Source: Stutzerimonas stutzeri
Lineage (GTDB): Bacteria > Pseudomonadota > Gammaproteobacteria > Pseudomonadales > Pseudomonadaceae
NCBI RefSeq assembly: GCF_038561965.1
Contig: NZ_CP139348.1
Coordinates: forward strand, 1,984,001-2,048,000
Direction of reading: 5' to 3'
DNA length: 64,000 nt
Made by a program: the position numbers and the translations under genes. The notes beneath the pieces were generated by a model. That model saw only the letters and a list, made by a program, of their open reading frames with translations, ran no database searches and was not told the origin of the DNA. Shown here in pieces: positions 52,322-60,448 of this stretch. Position 1 is the stretch's first letter, and each line of letters begins with the position of its first letter.

Positions 52322-52789
52322 TTACGGCCGAATTGCGAAAAGCCTTTCGTCGTACGCGAAATCCATTATCCGGCTGATCTTTACGCGCGTGATCGCCGGG
52401 TGTCTTGGGTTAAGCACGATGTTTCGCTCGAGCGGCAGAACGGCAGAAGGCACGATCAGTCCCAGATGGGAGGCGCGATTCAACCAGTCCGTGCCGAAAG
52501 ACATGCTGGGCGTGTCGGCCGGCAATGCTGCCCAGCCCACCGGTAGTTCGCTTTCGGCGGGTTCAAAATACAGGTCAGGATCGTCTGGCAGTTCGAGTTC
52601 GGTAATTTTCATGGGAATCACCGGACGCTGGTTCTGATGCACAAACGTTTCTAGGCAGCAGATAGCGGGAGATAGTCCTAAGTAAACGGCTGCTACTTTG
52701 GCATCATTCCAGCGTCCACCCTCAATCGCAGCGCCCAGGCCGGACAGGTCTGCAGCACGTTTGGCTTTGGATATACGCCATGCGCGCAT
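52322..52789 (-). CDS. RES-domain toxin
   Basis: 155 residues from MRAWRISKAKRAADLSG. RES toxins are NAD+-degrading or ADP-ribosylating enzymes of type II toxin-antitoxin systems. Visible family landmarks are the early Arg (GGRWN), YLGLSPAICCLETFVH with the Glu, and PSAVLPLERNIVLNPRHP with the Ser. The start overlaps the antitoxin stop by ATGA. Confidence 0.85.
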   Translation of the reverse strand: MRAWRISKAKRAADLSGLGAAIEGGRWNDAKVAAVYLGLSPAICCLETFVHQNQRPVIPMKITELELPDDPDLYFEPAESELPVGWAALPADTPSMSFGTDWLNRASHLGLIVPSAVLPLERNIVLNPRHPAITRVKISRIMDFAYDERLFAIRP

Positions 52790-53253
52790 CAGACAACGCC
52801 GCCCCATTCAATCGCATGCAGGACCCGACGGATCTGCCGCGCGCCGAGCTCTGTCTCGCAAAGGGAGAGGGGCGTGTTTCCTCCTAGCGAATCGTTCGGT
52901 GTTGCCATCCAGCGGCTCGCGGCGTCCCTTTCCTCGAACACGTCCTCGGCCAGCACTGCGACCTGAGCCAATCGGTCAATTCGCTCCGATGCTACTGGAT
53001 CAAGGGCATCGGTACTTCTCAGTCTGCGTTCCATTGTCGACGCCGACACGTTTGCGATGCCTGCGATCATCGGAATGGTTAGCCCGAACGCTGCCTTGGT
53101 TGCGAGGAGCCAGTAGGGCTCGAAGCCCGCACGAATTCGCTCAAGCCGTTCGTACTCGGTGTTCTTCGACAGCTCGTGCGCCATGCTCCAGAAACTAGGC
53201 GTCTTCGGAGTGCTGGAGGACCGTTTGATCGATTGCTTCGCTGCGGTAGTCAT
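52789..53253 (-). CDS. Xre/MbcA/ParS-type antitoxin of the RES pair
   Basis: 154 residues from MTTAAKQSIKRSSSTP, with GAGGG upstream; the frame is open to 53403 but those residues span the operator. An Xre-type helix-turn-helix (AAFGLTIPMIAGIANVSAST) is followed by the toxin-binding domain MATPNDSLGGNTPLSLCETE ... RRVLHAIEWG. Represses its operon and blocks the RES active site. Confidence 0.85.
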   Translation of the reverse strand: MTTAAKQSIKRSSSTPKTPSFWSMAHELSKNTEYERLERIRAGFEPYWLLATKAAFGLTIPMIAGIANVSASTMERRLRSTDALDPVASERIDRLAQVAVLAEDVFEERDAASRWMATPNDSLGGNTPLSLCETELGARQIRRVLHAIEWGGVV

Positions 53254-53267
53254 TGCGAAACCCTCAA

Positions 53268-53289
53268 ATGACGTACTTAGATACGTCAT
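53268..53289. promoter_or_regulatory. Operator palindrome of the RES/Xre pair
   Basis: Perfect 8-bp inverted repeat ATGACGTA / TACGTCAT with a 6-bp spacer, 14 bp upstream of the antitoxin start. A natural autoregulatory site for the Xre antitoxin. Confidence 0.75.
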
Positions 53290-53403
53290 ATGATAGCACC
53301 TTCGGGCGTTCCATTTCGCTGCGCAAAGCAGTCTGGAACCACATGCGTCGTGTTCCTTAGCGTGGAAGGGCGACTCGGGTTGACTGTCATCTGTCCCTGG
53401 CAC

Positions 53404-54351
53404 CTATATCCCAGACTGAGTGATTGGCGTTGCAGATTCGTCCGCACAGGCAACGGGGTCTAGCTCATCGTCGGCCTTCACGACTCGACTGATGAAACGT
53501 CTCAGTTGCTCGCTGGGTTCGACGTCACGCCGGATAAGGTATGTGGTGATCATGGTCGTGTCGCCTGCCAACGGCCGGGTCGTCACATCTGGGTTGTTGA
53601 GTTCGGTGACGCGAGCAAGGCTCGAGAAGCCAAGGCCGTAACCCGCGGCGACGAGCGCCATCAGGAGGTCAAGGGTGGGTACACGGTCGGCAATCGTCAT
53701 CTGCGTTTCGATCGGTTTGAGCACGGGTTGAAGTTGCTGCCAGAAGCCCTCGCAGACCTCCGGCTCACATAGCACAAGTGGATGCCGGGCTAGCTCGTCG
53801 ACTGGAATGTGCCGGTGTGCAAGCAACTGGTGCCGGGCAGGTAGGACGACGACAAGCGGGTCCTGCCAGACAGGCTCGGACAGGAGCCCATCACCTTCGT
53901 TGGCGGAGGTCTGTGCAAATCCGACATCAAAGAAGTCCTCGCGCAGGCCGTTGGCCTGCACCGAGGACGGCACCTCGCGAAGAAAGATCTCGACGTCCGG
54001 ATCCTCCTCCCGGCATTGGGCCAACAGCGCAGCGAGCCGGGACTGCGGCACGCCATCGGACAGCGCGACACGGAGCTTGCCGCGAAAGCCCGCGGCAGCG
54101 CCCTTGACGCTCGCCTTGGCCTGTTCGACCACGGCAAAGATCCGGCGCGCTTCTTCGAGCAGCACGCTGCCCGCCCAGGTTAGGCGGGTTCGTCGGGTCG
54201 TGCGCTCGAACAGCTGTACGCCGAGTCTGTATTCCAAGTCTTTGATGATGCGTGACAGGGGTGACTGTTCGATATGCAATCGTGCGGCTGCCCGAGCGAA
54301 ATGCAGTTCCTCGGCTACGACGACAAAGCAGCGTAGGTGACGAAGCTCCAC
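53404..54351 (-). CDS. LysR family transcriptional regulator
   Basis: 315 residues with a GTG start eight bases after AGGAGG. N-terminal winged HTH (ELRHLRCFVVVAEELHFARA, SRIIKDLEYRLGVQLFERTT) and a LysR effector-binding domain of the type-2 periplasmic fold. It follows the MFS gene by 19 bp on the same strand and is the last gene of the ALAS/AsnB set. It may sense the pathway product or precursor, or may belong only to the MFS gene. Confidence 0.88.
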   Translation of the reverse strand: MELRHLRCFVVVAEELHFARAAARLHIEQSPLSRIIKDLEYRLGVQLFERTTRRTRLTWAGSVLLEEARRIFAVVEQAKASVKGAAAGFRGKLRVALSDGVPQSRLAALLAQCREEDPDVEIFLREVPSSVQANGLREDFFDVGFAQTSANEGDGLLSEPVWQDPLVVVLPARHQLLAHRHIPVDELARHPLVLCEPEVCEGFWQQLQPVLKPIETQMTIADRVPTLDLLMALVAAGYGLGFSSLARVTELNNPDVTTRPLAGDTTMITTYLIRRDVEPSEQLRRFISRVVKADDELDPVACADESATPITQSGI

Positions 54352-54370
54352 GGCTACTACCTCCTAGCGA

Positions 54371-55576
54371 TTAGTGATCCGATGCAGCCCGCCGTGCAGC
54401 AGACCAATCGGGTTGGCGACGAAGGTTGAGCGTTTGCAGCAGGGCCCCGGCCAGCGCAACGGCGCCCGCGCCGACAGCAAGCGACCAGATGGGCAGCTGC
54501 AGCAGAAAAATGAACCCACCGGCCGCGGCACCGATGGCACTGCCCAGGTACAGCGCGGACTCGTTGAGCGCAATGGCGAGATTGCCGTCGCCCTGTGCCT
54601 GGCGCGCCAGAATCAGTTCGTTGTTCTGCGGTACCTGCAGCGCCCAGCCGACGGCGCCCCACATTACAATGGGCAGCATGGCGAGCCAGACACTGAAGGC
54701 GGCCACCACTGGCAACAGGAACAGCGAGGCGCTCAGGATGAGCATGATGGCGAGGACCAGCACCGGCCCTCTCACACGATCGACCACCGGTCCGATCAGG
54801 AAGCTGCCGAGCACGCCGCCGATTCCCCACGCCCAGAGAAATGGGGTAACCGAGCGAACGCCACCAAACTCTGGGTCGCGCAGCAGCGGTGCGATAAAGG
54901 TGTACATGCCGAGGCTGGCGATCGCTGCGAGCAGCGAAACAAGCAGGATGGTGACTACGTGCACATCGGCGAGCATGGCGAGTTTCTCGCGAAGGGAGCT
55001 CGCTTGTGCGGCGGGCAGTGCTGGTAGCAGCAGTAAGAGCCCGACGAAGGCCAGAAGCCCGAGCAGCGTGACCAGCCAGAGCGCGGCCTGCCAACCCATG
55101 AGGTCGGCGATCATGAGGCTAAGCGGTACGCCCAGGACCACGCCGCTGGCCATTCCGCCCATGATGATCGCGATGGACTTGCCGCGTCGCTCCGCGGTCG
55201 AAAGGGCGGCCGATGCGCCGATGCCCATGGCCAGGTAAACGCCCGCGCCAATTCCGGCGATGGCGCGCCAGGCAAGGAGGGCATTGAAGTCCGTGGAAAG
55301 CGCGCTGGCCGCGTTCGCGACGACGAAGAGGGCCAGGGCGGCAAGCAGGCCACTGCGTTGACGGTCTGGCGGCGTCAGCGCCACGAAGATGGGCGAGCCG
55401 AGTCCATAGGCAAGGGTGAAGGCCGTAACCAATTGCGCGGCGACGGCAACCGAGACCGTAAAGGCGTCTTCGATCAACGGTATCAGTCCGGCCGTGACGT
55501 AGGACGCCATACCGAGCGCAAAGGCGCCGAGTGCGATCAGGTAGATGGGTAGCGAATTGGATGAGGGGGTACTCAT
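54371..55576 (-). CDS. MFS exporter (DHA1, AraJ-like)
   Basis: 401 residues with twelve membrane segments. The DHA1 signatures are visible near GLGSPIFVALTPPDRQR (loop 2-3) and AGIGAGVYLAMGIGASAALS. The sequence is AraJ/YdhP-like, a sugar- and drug-efflux branch. It lies 59 bp after the asnB-like gene and 19 bp before lysR, so it is the expected exporter of whatever the upstream enzymes make. Confidence 0.87.
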   Translation of the reverse strand: MSTPSSNSLPIYLIALGAFALGMASYVTAGLIPLIEDAFTVSVAVAAQLVTAFTLAYGLGSPIFVALTPPDRQRSGLLAALALFVVANAASALSTDFNALLAWRAIAGIGAGVYLAMGIGASAALSTAERRGKSIAIIMGGMASGVVLGVPLSLMIADLMGWQAALWLVTLLGLLAFVGLLLLLPALPAAQASSLREKLAMLADVHVVTILLVSLLAAIASLGMYTFIAPLLRDPEFGGVRSVTPFLWAWGIGGVLGSFLIGPVVDRVRGPVLVLAIMLILSASLFLLPVVAAFSVWLAMLPIVMWGAVGWALQVPQNNELILARQAQGDGNLAIALNESALYLGSAIGAAAGGFIFLLQLPIWSLAVGAGAVALAGALLQTLNLRRQPDWSAARRAASDH

Positions 55577-55635
55577 GAGGATTGAGGCTCCACGTCGTGA
55601 CAGGGCAGCGTGGCCCGTCGGGCCACGCCCGGAGG

Positions 55636-57489
55636 TTAAAGATCCAGTGTTACGTCCAGGTCTGTCAGCCAGGTGTTGAGTCCGACGGCGAGCTCCATGC
55701 CCATCCGGTCATACATGGGCGAGACATCGCCCAGCGGCCGGTTGAGCGTTTCCTGGACTTGCATGGTGTCCAGCAGCGGTCGGACGGGTGCATCCTGGCT
55801 TTGCATGATCGTGGCCAGCGACTGGCGCAGCGCGTGCTCGTACGCAGGGTCCTGCGTAGAGGGATAGGGGCTCTTGACGCGGTCGGTGATCGGTGGCGGC
55901 AGCAGGTCGCGTGTCGCTGCGCGCAGGATGCTCTTCTCGCGGCCATCGAAGGCCTTAAGCGACCATGGGATGTTGAAGGCGTACTCGACCAGTCGGTGGT
56001 CGCAGAACGGAACCCGGACCTCGAGTCCGACCGCCATGCTCATGCGGTCCTTGCGATCGAGCAGCGTTTGCACGAAGCGCGTTAGGTTCAGGTAGCTGAG
56101 CTCTCGCATCCGCCGCTCGACCGGACTCTCGCCGACAAGCATGGGTGTTTCGGCGATGGCCTGGCGGTAGCTGTCGGCGAGGAATACAGGCATGTCGAGC
56201 TGGCGCAGCAGCCCGTGGTCGAACAGTGTCTTGCCGTCGAAGTACTTGCCGGTGACGGACGTCAGCCAGGGAAAGGTGCCTGCCTCGATCGCCTCCGGGT
56301 CATGGAACCACCGATAGCCGCCGAACACCTCATCGGCGCTTTCCCCGGAGAGCGCCACGGTCGAATGCTTGCGCACCTCCTCGAACAGGCGATACAGCGA
56401 CGGCCACATGTCGCCCCAGTACGCCGGTGGAAGGTCAAGCGCGCGCACGACCTGACGGCGCAGGATCGGATCGGCAAGCTCGGCACTGTCCAGGATGATC
56501 TCGCCGTGCGTGCAGTGGATTCGTGCAACCAGTTCGCGGACGAAGGGCGCATCCGGCGTTCCCCGAACCGCGTCGCCGGCGAAGCCCTGGCCGTGTTCTC
56601 GAAAGTCCACCGAGAAGGAGCGAATGTTCGCTTTACCGGCCTCGAGCAGCTTCTTCGATGCGAGCGCAGTGATCACGGACGAGTCCAGACCGCCGGACAG
56701 GAGGCTGCACAGGGGAACATCTGCCACGATTTGACGCTCGACGATATCCTCCAGCAGGTCACGCGTATGCCGAACGGTTTGCTCCAGCGAATCGGAGTGC
56801 TCGCGTGCCTCAAGGCGCCAGTAGCGCCGCTTCCTCAGCCCTCGGCGATCGACCCGAACGACTTCGCCGGGCAGAACCTCGTACATGCCATGGAAGACGG
56901 CATGGCCGGGGGTTTTGACCATCTCCAGTATTTCTCGAAGGCCGTCCGCACGGACTCGGCGCGGCACGCTCGGGTTGGCCAAAAGGGCCTTCGGCTCGGA
57001 TCCGAAGATGACACCGTCCGCAGTGGGGTAGTAGTACAAGGGCTTGACGCCCATGCGGTCGCGGACGAGAAGCAGGCTTTCCTGCCGTCGATCCCAGATG
57101 GCGAAGGCGTACATGCCGTTGAGCCGGTCGACGAAGTTTTCCCCCCATTCGAGATATGCGCGAAGGACCACTTCGGTATCGCTGCGGTTTTCGAAACGAT
57201 GTCCGCGCAGCTGCAGTTCTGCACGCAGCTCGCGGAAGTTGTAGATCTCCCCGCTATAGGTAATGGCCGCTGCCTGTTTACCGTCCGCCTGGCGAGCCAG
57301 CATCGGCTGCTTGCCGCCCTCCAGATCGATGATCGAAAGGCGGCGATGGCCGAGGCCGACCGGGCCGTCGATCCAGGTTCCCTGCGCATCGGGGCCCCGC
57401 CGGGCCATCGAGTCGGTCATGCGCTGCAGGACGTTCTCGTGTTCCCGCATGTCCTGGCTGTAGAACAGCCATCCTGTGATTCCACACAT
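55636..57489 (-). CDS. Asparagine-synthetase-like glutamine-dependent amidotransferase
   Basis: 617 residues from MCGITGWLFYSQDMR with AGGAGA upstream; the seven residues before it would hide the N-terminal Cys nucleophile. The class II glutaminase domain (Cys2, RGPDAQG, YSGEIYNFRELR) makes ammonia; the synthetase domain has the PP-loop SGGLDSS at 265-271 and ALSGESADEVFGGY. Both halves look intact, so it should activate a carboxylate with ATP and amidate it. Its pathway neighbours argue for a secondary-metabolite substrate rather than aspartate. Confidence 0.85.
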   Translation of the reverse strand: MCGITGWLFYSQDMREHENVLQRMTDSMARRGPDAQGTWIDGPVGLGHRRLSIIDLEGGKQPMLARQADGKQAAAITYSGEIYNFRELRAELQLRGHRFENRSDTEVVLRAYLEWGENFVDRLNGMYAFAIWDRRQESLLLVRDRMGVKPLYYYPTADGVIFGSEPKALLANPSVPRRVRADGLREILEMVKTPGHAVFHGMYEVLPGEVVRVDRRGLRKRRYWRLEAREHSDSLEQTVRHTRDLLEDIVERQIVADVPLCSLLSGGLDSSVITALASKKLLEAGKANIRSFSVDFREHGQGFAGDAVRGTPDAPFVRELVARIHCTHGEIILDSAELADPILRRQVVRALDLPPAYWGDMWPSLYRLFEEVRKHSTVALSGESADEVFGGYRWFHDPEAIEAGTFPWLTSVTGKYFDGKTLFDHGLLRQLDMPVFLADSYRQAIAETPMLVGESPVERRMRELSYLNLTRFVQTLLDRKDRMSMAVGLEVRVPFCDHRLVEYAFNIPWSLKAFDGREKSILRAATRDLLPPPITDRVKSPYPSTQDPAYEHALRQSLATIMQSQDAPVRPLLDTMQVQETLNRPLGDVSPMYDRMGMELAVGLNTWLTDLDVTLDL

Positions 57490-57502
57490 AGTTGTCTCCT
57501 GA

Positions 57503-58576
57503 TTAGCCAAGGCTTTCGAGGTCGCTGTCTTCGCCGAGCAGGACCCGGTTCTGGGAGCGGATGTAGCGCGCGGGAACTGCGGCTGCCTTGGCGCGCGTCT
57601 CCAGCGTGTTGAGCAGGCGCTGCAGCTTGATCGCGGTGCGCAGGTCGGCGAATGGCAAGTCCGGCTCGCGCCGTCTTGCTACCCAGAGCACCGCGTCCCG
57701 GCACAGGTGCGAGAGCTTGTGCAGTGTTTTCAGACCCGGCTCGCTGGGCGCCTCGCTCGTTTCGTGCAGCGTCAACTGCGTTCCGTCGCTGTCGCGCATC
57801 CAGATCCGCAGATGATCGTGGTCCCAGCACGGCGTATCGAAGGTCAGCCGTGCGTGGATGACATGCGCCTGGTCATCGACGAACGACCAGTCGACGGTGC
57901 GTTGGCGGACGACATTGACGAAACTGCTGTAGCCGGTGACGGGGACCTCGCCGAGCGTTGCGCCGACCATCACCGTGTCGAGCACTGCGGGGCCGGATAT
58001 CGAGAAGTCCGATCGAACGCCGATCACCTCGTCGGCCGACCACTCACCCTCGGTGGGACAGATCCAGCTCACAAGGTCAAGGGCATGGATCACTTCGCTC
58101 GTAACGCCGCAGGTCGGGCGATAGTCGTTGATTCGGTCCTTCCCCCAGTTGAAGTGCGCCCGCACTAGACGCCAGCGATGCCGAGCGACCCACTCGCGAA
58201 GCGTCTGGCTCGCACTCGAGTAGCGCTCGACCAGGTTGAGGGAGAAGCCGTCGAGCGAGGCGAGGGCGGAGTCGATGGGTCCGAGGTCGTCAGCCGGTGT
58301 TGCCAGCGGTTTTTCGCAGATGACGAATCCGCGGTACCCGCCCAGCTGGCGCAGAACTGCAGCATGGCTCACGTCATTGACGCTGACCACGACGAGGTCC
58401 GGTCCGAACGCCTCGAGCGCCTCGTCGATGGTCCCGATTCGCTCGAGCGTGCTCGGCCTTTCGCGACGATCCAGATAGGCAATCGACATCGCGATACGGC
58501 ACGTACGACCGACGTGCTCGAGTGCGTGCTGCCAGCGCAGTCCCGCATAGCCCAAGCCGATGATGAGCACCTTCAT
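57503..58576 (-). CDS. Gfo/Idh/MocA family oxidoreductase
   Basis: 357 residues from MKVLIIGLGYAGLRWQHALE, chosen for AGGAGG eight bases upstream and the ATGA overlap with the GNAT gene. A longer frame to 59668 runs across other genes and is spurious. Rossmann NAD(P) motif GLGYAG (7-12), the catalytic EKPLA loop, and a C-terminal alpha/beta substrate domain (HFNWGKDRINDYRPTCGVTS). Would oxidise or reduce a pathway intermediate; the substrate is unknown. Confidence 0.85.
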   Translation of the reverse strand: MKVLIIGLGYAGLRWQHALEHVGRTCRIAMSIAYLDRRERPSTLERIGTIDEALEAFGPDLVVVSVNDVSHAAVLRQLGGYRGFVICEKPLATPADDLGPIDSALASLDGFSLNLVERYSSASQTLREWVARHRWRLVRAHFNWGKDRINDYRPTCGVTSEVIHALDLVSWICPTEGEWSADEVIGVRSDFSISGPAVLDTVMVGATLGEVPVTGYSSFVNVVRQRTVDWSFVDDQAHVIHARLTFDTPCWDHDHLRIWMRDSDGTQLTLHETSEAPSEPGLKTLHKLSHLCRDAVLWVARRREPDLPFADLRTAIKLQRLLNTLETRAKAAAVPARYIRSQNRVLLGEDSDLESLG

Positions 58577-59076
58577 GTCGGCGCCTCCTGGCGGACCAGC
58601 AAGCGCTCGTTGCTGGGCTGGAAGCCAAGCGCGGAGTAGAGCTGCGCCCCGTCTTCTGTGGTTTGCAGCACGACGGTGCGTACCTCGCGCTTGTCGAACC
58701 AACGCAGGAGGGTTGTCATGAGCTCGCGCGCAATGCCCCTGGCACGGAACTGCGGTGCTACCACGACGGACTGCACCCACCCCGAGAGTCCGTTCGGGTT
58801 TGCGGCGGTGGGGGCCCTCGCGTCGATGATGCCGGTTGCGCAACCAATCACCTGGCCGGAGTCGCGATGCTCGACGGCCAGCACACGGACATTGTCGTTG
58901 GCGCCGAGGGTGCTGCTCAGCCAGGTCCGGTACGCCGCTCGCCAGCGCGCGCACGCTTCCGGCGTGCGACTGGAGTAGCTGGCGTTGGTGCCGTCGAGCA
59001 GTACCCCGCGCAGCTCGATCAGCATCGGGATGTCGAGCGTGGTTGCGCTGCGCACGTTGAACAACGAATCGCCCAT
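58573..59076 (-). CDS. GNAT family N-acetyltransferase
   Basis: 167 residues from MGDSLFNVRSATTLDIPML with GGAGG seven bases upstream (a GTG one codon earlier is possible). Acetyl/acyl-CoA motif A is SGWVQSVVVAPQFRARGIAR (RARGIA at 111-116) and the C-terminal QLYSALGFQPSNERLL is typical. TGATG overlap with the ALAS stop, ATGA overlap with the oxidoreductase. A candidate to acylate the amine made by the ALAS-like enzyme. Confidence 0.85.
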   Translation of the reverse strand: MGDSLFNVRSATTLDIPMLIELRGVLLDGTNASYSSRTPEACARWRAAYRTWLSSTLGANDNVRVLAVEHRDSGQVIGCATGIIDARAPTAANPNGLSGWVQSVVVAPQFRARGIARELMTTLLRWFDKREVRTVVLQTTEDGAQLYSALGFQPSNERLLVRQEAPT

Positions 59077-60308
59077 CACACAACCTCCGTCTTGAAGGCG
59101 CTCGAAGCCCGGGGAATGGCGAAATGCGCGAAAGTCTCGTCCAGAGCTGCGGCCAGCTGTTCAATCTGCGCTTCGCTGTGGTTCGGCGTGGCGTTGATGC
59201 GAAAGCGCTCCGTGCCCACTGGTACCGACGGATAGTTGATCGGCTGGAGGTACACGCGGTGGGTATGGAGCAGGCGCTGGGCGGCAGCCTTGCACCGCTC
59301 CGCCTCGCCAACGAGAACGGGCAATACGTGCGTCTGCGAGCAGGGCATGACCGGGATGTCGTACTGCTTGAGCCGTTCACGAAGAAGCGCGGTCTTGGCG
59401 TGCAGCCGGGTGCGTTCGTCGTCGTTTGCCTTGAGGTACTCGACGCTTGCAAGGCAGCCGGCCGTAACCGCCGGTGGCAGCGAAGTGGTGAAGATGAAGC
59501 CGGTTGCGAAGGAACGCACGGCATCGACGATGACCTGGCTCGAGGCGATGTATCCGCCAATGACCCCGATGGCCTTGGCCATCGTCGCCTGGATGATGTC
59601 GATCTCGCCGGCCAGTCCGAGCTGGGCGGCAATGCCGTCACCGCGGGGACCGTACATGCCAACCGCATGAACCTCGTCCAGGTACGTCAGCGCGTTGTGG
59701 CGCTTGGCAACCTCGACGATACGTTCGATTGGCGCGATGTCGCCGTCCATTGAGTAGATTGACTCGAACACGACGAGCTTTGGTTGCCCGAGTGGGTAGC
59801 CAGACAGGATTTCATCAAGATGACGGGCATCGTTGTGCCTGAATACCTTGCGCTCGTTGGGTGTTGCCCGAATGCCATTGACGATCGAGGCGTGGTTCAT
59901 GGCGTCACTCGCCACCACACAGTCTGGAATCTGGCGCAGCAGGCATTGCAGGGTCGCATCGTTCGAGCCGAAGCCGGTTGGAAAGACCAGCGCGGCCTCC
60001 TTGCCATGCCACTCGGCAAGGCTGGCTTCCAGGCGGGCATACAGCTCATGGGATCCGCCGATATTGCGCGAGCCGCCGGAGCCGGCGCCGTAGGTCTCGA
60101 GTGCGACGTGCATCTGCTGGCGCACCGCCGGGTGCTGGGACATTCCCAGGTAGTCGTTGCTGCACCAGACAACGACCGGCTCGCGGTCGCTGCCCTGGAG
60201 CTTGGCCAGTGGGTACTGGCCACAGATGCGGCTGAGTGTTGTGAACGTGCGGTACTGGTTGGAGGACTTCAATGACTCCAGCTGTTCGCGAAGCAATGAT
60301 TGGTACAT
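59076..60308 (-). CDS. 5-aminolevulinate synthase-like alpha-oxoamine synthase
   Basis: 410 residues with AGGAGA ahead of the ATG. PLP-dependent condensation of glycine with an acyl-CoA. The PLP lysine is K245 in ATMAKAIGVIGGYI, with DEVHAVGMYG (211-220) and GAGSGGSRNIGGSHELY. The R20 (YRTF) and N82 positions that contact succinyl-CoA in ALAS are kept; the neighbouring Thr is Ser80. It thus looks like a real ALAS rather than KBL or BioF. Pseudomonads make ALA by the glutamyl-tRNA route, so this is not housekeeping. First gene of the set. Confidence 0.9.
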   Translation of the reverse strand: MYQSLLREQLESLKSSNQYRTFTTLSRICGQYPLAKLQGSDREPVVVWCSNDYLGMSQHPAVRQQMHVALETYGAGSGGSRNIGGSHELYARLEASLAEWHGKEAALVFPTGFGSNDATLQCLLRQIPDCVVASDAMNHASIVNGIRATPNERKVFRHNDARHLDEILSGYPLGQPKLVVFESIYSMDGDIAPIERIVEVAKRHNALTYLDEVHAVGMYGPRGDGIAAQLGLAGEIDIIQATMAKAIGVIGGYIASSQVIVDAVRSFATGFIFTTSLPPAVTAGCLASVEYLKANDDERTRLHAKTALLRERLKQYDIPVMPCSQTHVLPVLVGEAERCKAAAQRLLHTHRVYLQPINYPSVPVGTERFRINATPNHSEAQIEQLAAALDETFAHFAIPRASSAFKTEVV

Positions 60309-60448
60309 CCGTATCTCTCCTAGCGATCTGGCCGCCTTGCCCCTACCGACTGCTCTGCAATGGGGTTTTGCGCGACGAGACGCTATTCTTAGTACCGTTG
60401 CCAGGGGGTTACAATTTGACTGGTTATGCTGTTACTGGAGGTAATTGG
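60309..60448. promoter_or_regulatory. Divergent promoter region of the ALAS set and its MmyB-like regulator
   Basis: 140 bp separating divergent starts. Minus-strand candidate for the ALAS set: TTGTAA, 17 bp, TAAGAA (about 60387-60415). Direct GTTAC repeats lie near 60409 and 60431. All sites are only suggestive. Confidence 0.4.

Noticed and set aside
58577..59668. Open frame extending the Gfo/Idh gene to 721 residues
   Set aside because: The extra residues run antisense-phase through the GNAT and ALAS genes and have no family pattern; a strong ribosome binding site marks the shorter start.
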